Shown: in pieces, positions 34,834 to 39,612 of the stretch
Layout: the number at the start of each line of letters is the position of its first letter
How positions within the stretch are numbered: position 1 is the stretch's first letter
DNA from: Aquificota bacterium
GTDB lineage: Bacteria > Aquificota > Aquificia > Desulfurobacteriales > DQVG01
Direction: 5' to 3'
Assembly: GCA_027002265.1 (NCBI GenBank)
Contig: JAMOTM010000053.1
Span: 1 to 39,612, forward strand
Length of the DNA: 39,612 bases
Program-made: the position numbers and the translations under genes
Notes under the pieces: model-generated
Databases searched by the model: none
The model's input: only the letters and a program-made list of their open reading frames with translations
Told to the model about the DNA's origin: nothing

Positions 34834-37293
34834 ATGGAAAAGATTGTAGAAGTAGGAAAATTACCTGAAGTTTTACCCGTTTTACCTTTAAGAGATATGG
34901 TGGTATTTCCTTTAATGATATCACCTTTATATGTTGGTAGGGATTTTTCTCTAAAAGCTGTAGAAGAAGCTCTTTCTAAAGATAAATTAATTTTACTTGT
35001 TCCTCAACTTGATAAAGATAAAGATGAAATAACCAAGGAAGATTTAAATAAAATCGGAACCGTGGCTATTATTTTGAAAGCAATGAAACTTCCCGATGGA
35101 AGAATGAAACTTTTAGTTCAAGGTTTAGAAAGAGCTCAAATTGAGGAAATTTTACAAGAAAGACCTTATTTTCTAGCTAAAGTTAAGCATTTAGAAGATC
35201 AAGAATTTATAGAACTTGATGAGGAAACCCATGCTTACGTTAATTTAATAAAAGATGAAATAGAAAAACTTGCAACTTATGGAAAAGGAATTCCACCGGA
35301 AATTATTGCTCTTTTAAAAACTATAGAAGATCCTTCCAAAGTTGCAGATTTAGTGGCAGGGAATATAGATATAGATTTCCAAAAAGCTTTGGATCTTCTT
35401 AATACTATAAATGTAAAGGAAAGACTTAAAAAGGTTATAGAACTTATAGAAAAAGAAATTGCCTTTTTACAACTTCAAGAAGAAATTAAAAAGAAAGCTC
35501 GTCAATCTATAGATAAGGAGCAAAAAGAATACTTTTTACGTCATCAACTTAGAGCTATTAGAAAGGAACTTGGTGAGGAAGATGAAAAGTTAAGAGAGAT
35601 AGAAGAATATAAGGAAAAAATTAAAAAAGCTAAAATGCCTAAGGAAGTTGAAAAAGAGGCTCTAAAAGAGCTTTCTCGTTTAGAAAAAATGCATCCTGAA
35701 AGTGCGGAAGCTTCCGTTATTAGAACTTACTTAGATTGGCTTTGCGAGCTTCCTTGGCGTAAGAGAACTAAAGACAAACTTGATATTGTAAGAGCTAAAA
35801 AAATTTTAGATGAAGACCATTATGATTTAGATAAAGTAAAACAAAGAATTTTAGAGTTTTTAGCCGTAAAAAAACTTTTAAAACAAAGAAAGAAATCTTC
35901 TAAAGTAACTAAACAACCAACTATTTGTTTTGTAGGACCTCCTGGAGTTGGAAAAACTTCTTTAGCACGCTCTATTGCAAGAGCTTTAGGAAGAAAATTT
36001 GTAAGAATTTCTTTAGGTGGCGTTAGGGACGAAGCTGAAATTCGTGGACATAGAAGAACTTATGTTGGAGCTATGCCTGGAAAAATTATTCAAGCTATTA
36101 GAAAGGCAGGAACCAAAAATCCGGTTATTTTACTTGACGAAATAGATAAAATGTCTTCAGATTTCAGAGGGGATCCGGCTGCAGCTCTTTTAGAGGTTTT
36201 AGATCCAGAACAAAATAGAGAGTTTGTAGACCACTATCTTGGAGTGCCTTTTGATTTATCTGAAGTTTTATTTATTGCAACTGCAAATACTCCATATACT
36301 ATTCCTGCACCTCTTTTAGATAGATTGGAAGTTATTACAATTCCAGGATATACTGAGGAAGATAAGATTAATATTGCAAAAGATTATATTGTGCCGAAAA
36401 AATTAAAAGAACATGGATTAACAAACGAGGATGTAGAGTTTACAGAAGAAGGTATTAGATACTTAATTCGTCACTATACCCGAGAGGCTGGAGTTAGAGA
36501 TTTAGATAGAAAAATTGCAGCTATATGTAGAAAAATTGCCTACTGGCTTACAGGTGGTAAAGAAGAAAAGATTAACGTAGAAGAGCTTAAAAAGAATGGA
36601 AAATTTATTGTAGACGAAAAATTTGTAAAGACAGTTTTAGGATATGAAAAATATATGCCAGAAATGGAACTTGAAGAAAATGAAGTTGGGGTTGCAACTG
36701 GACTTGCTTGGACTTCAGTTGGTGGAGATGTTCTCTTTATTGAAACTATAGTTACTCCGGGAACTGGAAAACTTATATTAACTGGTAGACTTGGAGATGT
36801 AATGAAAGAAAGTGCTCAAGCTGCTCTTGGTTATATTAGGGCTAATGCAGAAAAATATGGAGTAAAGAAAAACTTTAATAAGATAGATATTCACGTTCAT
36901 GTTCCATCTGGTGCTATTCCAAAAGATGGACCTTCTGCAGGAATTACTCTTGCAACTTCTATGCTTTCAGCTTTAACGGGTAAAAAGGTTAAAAAAGATG
37001 TAGCAATGACGGGAGAAATTACTTTAAGAGGAAAAGTTTTACCTGTAGGAGGTCTAAAAGAAAAAATACTCGCTGCCATGAGATATGGAGCTAAAACTGT
37101 TCTTTTACCAAAGAAAAATAAATCTGAGGTTATGGAGGAAGTTCCAGAGGATATTAGAAAGAAAATTCGTCTTAAGTTTGTTGAAGATATAGATGAAGTA
37201 TTTAATGAGGCTATTCCAGATTTAGAAGTAAAGGAAAAGAAAAAATCTTGTAATAAAAGAAAGGAAACTACAAAAGAGGTAAAGGAGCACTAA
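34834..37293 (+). CDS. lon: ATP-dependent Lon protease
   Basis: This protease degrades misfolded and regulatory proteins in the cytoplasm. The 819-residue protein has an N-terminal LON domain, a coiled-coil linker, an AAA+ module with Walker A GPPGVGKT at 368-375, and a protease domain with catalytic S701 (DGPSAG) and K744 (GGLKEK). Spacing of 43 residues between them matches E. coli Lon (679 and 722). The basic tail ends in a KKKSCNKRKETTKEVKEH stretch. The start is ATG 34834 with AGGAGG. radA begins 1 base after the stop. Confidence 0.97.
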   Translation: MEKIVEVGKLPEVLPVLPLRDMVVFPLMISPLYVGRDFSLKAVEEALSKDKLILLVPQLDKDKDEITKEDLNKIGTVAIILKAMKLPDGRMKLLVQGLERAQIEEILQERPYFLAKVKHLEDQEFIELDEETHAYVNLIKDEIEKLATYGKGIPPEIIALLKTIEDPSKVADLVAGNIDIDFQKALDLLNTINVKERLKKVIELIEKEIAFLQLQEEIKKKARQSIDKEQKEYFLRHQLRAIRKELGEEDEKLREIEEYKEKIKKAKMPKEVEKEALKELSRLEKMHPESAEASVIRTYLDWLCELPWRKRTKDKLDIVRAKKILDEDHYDLDKVKQRILEFLAVKKLLKQRKKSSKVTKQPTICFVGPPGVGKTSLARSIARALGRKFVRISLGGVRDEAEIRGHRRTYVGAMPGKIIQAIRKAGTKNPVILLDEIDKMSSDFRGDPAAALLEVLDPEQNREFVDHYLGVPFDLSEVLFIATANTPYTIPAPLLDRLEVITIPGYTEEDKINIAKDYIVPKKLKEHGLTNEDVEFTEEGIRYLIRHYTREAGVRDLDRKIAAICRKIAYWLTGGKEEKINVEELKKNGKFIVDEKFVKTVLGYEKYMPEMELEENEVGVATGLAWTSVGGDVLFIETIVTPGTGKLILTGRLGDVMKESAQAALGYIRANAEKYGVKKNFNKIDIHVHVPSGAIPKDGPSAGITLATSMLSALTGKKVKKDVAMTGEITLRGKVLPVGGLKEKILAAMRYGAKTVLLPKKNKSEVMEEVPEDIRKKIRLKFVEDIDEVFNEAIPDLEVKEKKKSCNKRKETTKEVKEH

Positions 37294-37294
37294 T

Positions 37295-38638
37295 TTGGCA
37301 AAAGTAAAGACAAGATATGTTTGCCAAAATTGTGGATATACCTCTTCTAAGTGGCTTGGGCGTTGCCCAAGCTGCTCTTCTATTTCGTCCTTTGTGGAAG
37401 AAACTATAAAAGAGGATAAAAATATATCTAAAGCTTCGTCCTGGGTTAAACATGATGAAAATTTAGTTATTCCCATAACTAAAGTAAAAGAAGTAAAACA
37501 TGAAAGATATAAATCTAGCCTTTTTAAAAGCTTTAATGATTTTTTAGATGGTGGAATTGTAAAAGGTTCTGTAAATTTATTTGCTGGAGAACCTGGAATA
37601 GGAAAATCCACATTTTTACTTCAACTTGCAAAGGATTTTTGTAAATATGGAAAAGTTTTATATGTATCTGGAGAGGAAAGTATTGAGCAAATTTCCTTAA
37701 GAGCAAGAAGATTAAATGCTTTAGATGAAAATATTTTAGTAGTTTCTAATAATAATCTTCTTTCTATTAAAGAAACTATTGAAAAAATAAAACCTTCTTT
37801 TCTTATTATAGATTCTATTCAAACTATGTATCTTCCATACTTAGAAAGTTCTCCCGGAAGTGTATCTCAAATAAGAGAGGGAACTGCTTTTTTAACAAAT
37901 TTATGCAAAGCGCTTGAAATTCCAGCTTTTATTGTAGGGCATGTAACTAAGGAAGGAAATATTGCAGGTCCGAAGGTTTTAGAGCATATTGTAGATGCTT
38001 TATTTTTTTTTGAAGGAGATAGGTTTAGTAATTTAAGAATTTTAAAAAGTTTTAAGAATCGCTTTGGAAAAACTGGAGAAGTTGTTGTTTTTGAAATGCA
38101 AGAAAAAGGTTTAAAAGAAGTAGAAAATCCATCTGAATTTTTTTTAAAAGAACGTCCAATTGGAAAACCTGGAAGCGTAGTTTTTCCTTTCTTGGAAGGA
38201 GCTCAACGCCCCATTTTAGTAGAAGTTCAGGCTTTAATAACAAGGGCTGCTTTTGTAACTCCTCAGAGAAAGTCCCAAGGTTATGATTATAATAGACTCT
38301 CTATAATTGTAGCTCTTTTGGAAAAGGAACTTAAACTTCCACTTAAAAATTTTGATATTTTTGTAAATGTAGTTGGAGGGATAAATATAAAAGAACCTGC
38401 CGCAGATTTACCGGTAGCTTTAGCGATAATATCATCTTTTTTAAATATTCCTCTAAAAGAAAATGTTTGCGCTTTTGGAGAAATTGGATTAACAGGAGAA
38501 CTTCGACAAGTTCGCTTTCCGGATATGAGAACAAAAGAAGCTTTAAAAATGGGTTTTAACGAAATTATAGCTCCTCCAAAATATAAAGATATAAAAGAGG
38601 TTTTTTTTAATGTCTTTAAAAAAGAAAAGACCACTTAA
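37295..38638 (+). CDS. radA: DNA repair protein RadA/Sms
   Basis: This RecA-like ATPase promotes branch migration in recombination and repair. The zinc finger has C10, C13, C24 and C27 (YVCQNCGYTSSKWLGRCPSC). Walker A GEPGIGKS and the KNRFG motif (LKSFKNRFGKTGE) are RadA hallmarks, and the C-terminal third is a Lon-protease-like domain. The protein is 447 residues. TTG 37295 is the start. The gene lies directly downstream of lon, with which it shares a Lon-like fold, and overlaps the Toprim gene by 29 bases. Confidence 0.97.
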   Translation: MAKVKTRYVCQNCGYTSSKWLGRCPSCSSISSFVEETIKEDKNISKASSWVKHDENLVIPITKVKEVKHERYKSSLFKSFNDFLDGGIVKGSVNLFAGEPGIGKSTFLLQLAKDFCKYGKVLYVSGEESIEQISLRARRLNALDENILVVSNNNLLSIKETIEKIKPSFLIIDSIQTMYLPYLESSPGSVSQIREGTAFLTNLCKALEIPAFIVGHVTKEGNIAGPKVLEHIVDALFFFEGDRFSNLRILKSFKNRFGKTGEVVVFEMQEKGLKEVENPSEFFLKERPIGKPGSVVFPFLEGAQRPILVEVQALITRAAFVTPQRKSQGYDYNRLSIIVALLEKELKLPLKNFDIFVNVVGGINIKEPAADLPVALAIISSFLNIPLKENVCAFGEIGLTGELRQVRFPDMRTKEALKMGFNEIIAPPKYKDIKEVFFNVFKKEKTT

Positions 38639-39011
38639 AGAATGGGTTTTTTCTTTAAGAGAAACTATGCGTTTAAACTTAAGTTTTATTATTTTGGTAG
38701 AAGGAAAAAATGATAAAAAAGCCTTAAAAAGTTTTGGTATAGATGAAGATAGAATTTATACTTTATCTGGAACGTCTTTTTATGACTTAGCCGAAAAGCT
38801 TGAACCTTTGAATAAAGTTGTCATAATGCTTATGGATTTAGATAAAAAGGGAGAAGATATTTTTCAAAAGCTTATAAAAATATTTGATATTTATAAAATA
38901 GAATATGATACTTCCTTTAGAGATGCCTTAAAAAGATATAAAGTAAAATATATAGAGAAACTCCCTAAGCTTTTGTTTTTAGAAAATATGAAAAATTTAA
39001 ACAAAAATTAA
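38610..39011 (+). CDS. Small Toprim-domain protein (UPF0292-like)
   Basis: This 133-residue protein is a single Toprim domain. The motif glutamate E31 (ILVEGKNDKKAL) and the D76-x-D78 pair (MLMDLDKKGED) are present, so metal binding is expected. It resembles small stand-alone Toprim proteins (UPF0292) known mainly from archaea, including the DTSFRDALKRY and IEKLP blocks. RNase M5 is another small Toprim protein but is longer. The start is ATG 38610 inside radA, a 29-base overlap, so it is probably translated together with it. Its end converges on the coiled-coil gene with a 3-base gap. Confidence 0.8.
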   Translation: MSLKKKRPLKEWVFSLRETMRLNLSFIILVEGKNDKKALKSFGIDEDRIYTLSGTSFYDLAEKLEPLNKVVIMLMDLDKKGEDIFQKLIKIFDIYKIEYDTSFRDALKRYKVKYIEKLPKLLFLENMKNLNKN

Positions 39012-39014
39012 AAC

Positions 39015-39548
39015 TTATTTTATAAGTGAAATCAAACCTTTGATAATGTTTGCTGCATAGGGATTGAGCAAAGTAAGACCAATTAACATAATTATAATTA
39101 GTATCCAGAATTTTGTACTTATGTTTTGCTCTACTCTTTTTATCTCACTTTGCAAAGCTTGATATTGATAATCCATTCTTTTACTTAGCTCTTGAATTTT
39201 GTTATTTAAATCGTTATAAGAAAAATTTATTTTTTGATCAAGCTTTTGATAAGCAAGATTTAATTTCTTGTCTAAATCTTTATAAACAAAGTCAATTTTC
39301 TGATCTAATTGTTGATAAACAAAATCAATTTTTTGATCCAATCGTTTAAGCTCACTTTTGAACTCTTCTTTGGTAACAAGCTTTTGAACAAGTTTAGAGT
39401 AGAGAGCATTTTCAAAATACTCAGCTCTTTCCTTTAAATAGTTTTCAATACCTTCCTCTAAGTCTCTGACTAAGCACATTACAGCTTCACTATCTCCGAT
39501 TGCTTTTCTTAACTTTTCATAAGTTTCAGTTTTTACAAGCTTTGGCAC
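39015..39548 (-). CDS. Hendecad-repeat coiled-coil protein with C-terminal membrane helix
   Basis: This 177-residue protein has a helical N-terminus (1-69), then 11-residue repeats with period LDQKIDFVYQQ from residue 70 to about 124, further coiled coil to 145, a membrane helix at about 147-165, and a short NPYAANIIKGLISLIK tail. GTG at 39548-39546 is the start with AAGGAGG eight bases upstream. The DNA of the repeats (39177-39341) forms imperfect 33-base direct repeats. A second gene starts upstream and ends with a nearly identical tail, so this is one of a tandem pair. No function is known; an anchored coiled-coil scaffold is inferred. Confidence 0.85.
   Translation of the reverse strand: MPKLVKTETYEKLRKAIGDSEAVMCLVRDLEEGIENYLKERAEYFENALYSKLVQKLVTKEEFKSELKRLDQKIDFVYQQLDQKIDFVYKDLDKKLNLAYQKLDQKINFSYNDLNNKIQELSKRMDYQYQALQSEIKRVEQNISTKFWILIIIMLIGLTLLNPYAANIIKGLISLIK
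39177..39341 (-). repeat. 33-bp direct repeats encoding 11-aa units
   Basis: Five 33-base units encode residues 70-124 of the coiled-coil protein. The first two units are nearly identical at protein level (LDQKIDFVYQQ and LDQKIDFVYKD); the third and fourth keep LD-KK/LDQKIN and the tyrosine; the fifth is diverged. The period is exactly 33 bases, so the array could lose or gain units by slippage. Confidence 0.85.
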
Positions 39549-39561
39549 TTATTTACCCTCC

Positions 39562-39612
39562 TTATTTAATAAAAGAAATAAGACTTTTAATAATATTTGC
39601 CGTATAAGGATT
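39562..39612 (-). CDS. Partial C-terminus of a paralogous coiled-coil protein
   Basis: The last 16 residues of a gene entering from the right edge read NPYTANIIKSLISFIK, ending at TAA 39564-39562. This matches the NPYAANIIKGLISLIK end of the neighbouring 39015 gene with three substitutions. Only the tail is visible. AGGAGG for the next gene follows the stop. A tandem duplication is the simplest explanation. Confidence 0.8.
   Translation of the reverse strand, partial: NPYTANIIKSLISFIK

Noticed and set aside
37222-37611. 129-residue minus-strand open frame spanning the lon-radA junction
   Set aside because: Antisense to two clear genes and ends in a low-complexity hydrophobic run.

Overview
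The window looks like chromosomal DNA of a thermophilic, Gram-negative bacterium with low GC (roughly 30% by eye). Diderm outer-membrane genes are present (lpxC, lpxB), the MurE has the meso-diaminopimelate signature, and there is a branched-polyamine synthase (BpsA), a family found in thermophiles. A DUF4911-like protein and a small archaeal-type Toprim protein add to the picture. Together these point to Thermodesulfobacteriota, and a low-GC Thermodesulfobacterium relative is my best guess. This placement is inferred from gene content, not from a search. No tRNA, rRNA, CRISPR array, insertion sequence or prophage was recognised.

Layout. 1-4498 (minus): promoter, 57-aa protein, ilvC, a YtxH-like membrane protein, murE, cysE, and trpD running off the left edge. 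4556-5597 (minus): family-4 uracil-DNA glycosylase and a DUF503 protein. 5723-6082 (plus): a stand-alone receiver protein with a terminator shared with the convergent genes. 6100-8442 (minus): ftsZ, lpxC and a DUF4911-like gene. 8517-9779 (minus): HEPN, MNT nucleotidyltransferase and hisB. 9843-11805 (plus): a transcription unit with a near-consensus promoter and an intrinsic terminator, encoding a GATase-like protein, BpsA and ribosomal protein L34. 11820-14796 (plus): ricT/PSP1, a 36-aa membrane ORF, nadD and pgk. 14804-19504 (plus): a double-domain universal stress protein, a secreted small protein, infB and an ArsA-like ATPase. 19565-20362 (minus): a WaaE-like glycosyltransferase, divergent from secA and a GspE/PilB-type ATPase (20374-24441, plus). 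24412-30179 (minus): accC, a 73-aa basic protein, a PilZ protein, fliJ-like, lpxB, a SIMPL-like periplasmic protein and an RlmB-type methyltransferase. 30239-34739 (plus): lysS, aroC, a membrane protein and a ModC-like ABC ATPase. 34763-39011 (plus): lon, radA and a small Toprim protein. 39015-39612 (minus): two tandem paralogous coiled-coil membrane proteins, the second cut by the right edge.

Most genes are housekeeping, packed with short gaps or overlaps. The main points of interest are: lpxC has no ATG, GTG or TTG start and probably begins at ATT behind a perfect AGGAGG; the branched-polyamine enzyme shares a compact unit with L34; FtsZ, AroC and PGK carry internal insertions compared with typical family members; a HEPN/MNT pair lies directly upstream of hisB; small unannotated genes lie at 4268-4441 and 12820-12930; and the right-edge protein pair is built on an 11-residue repeat.
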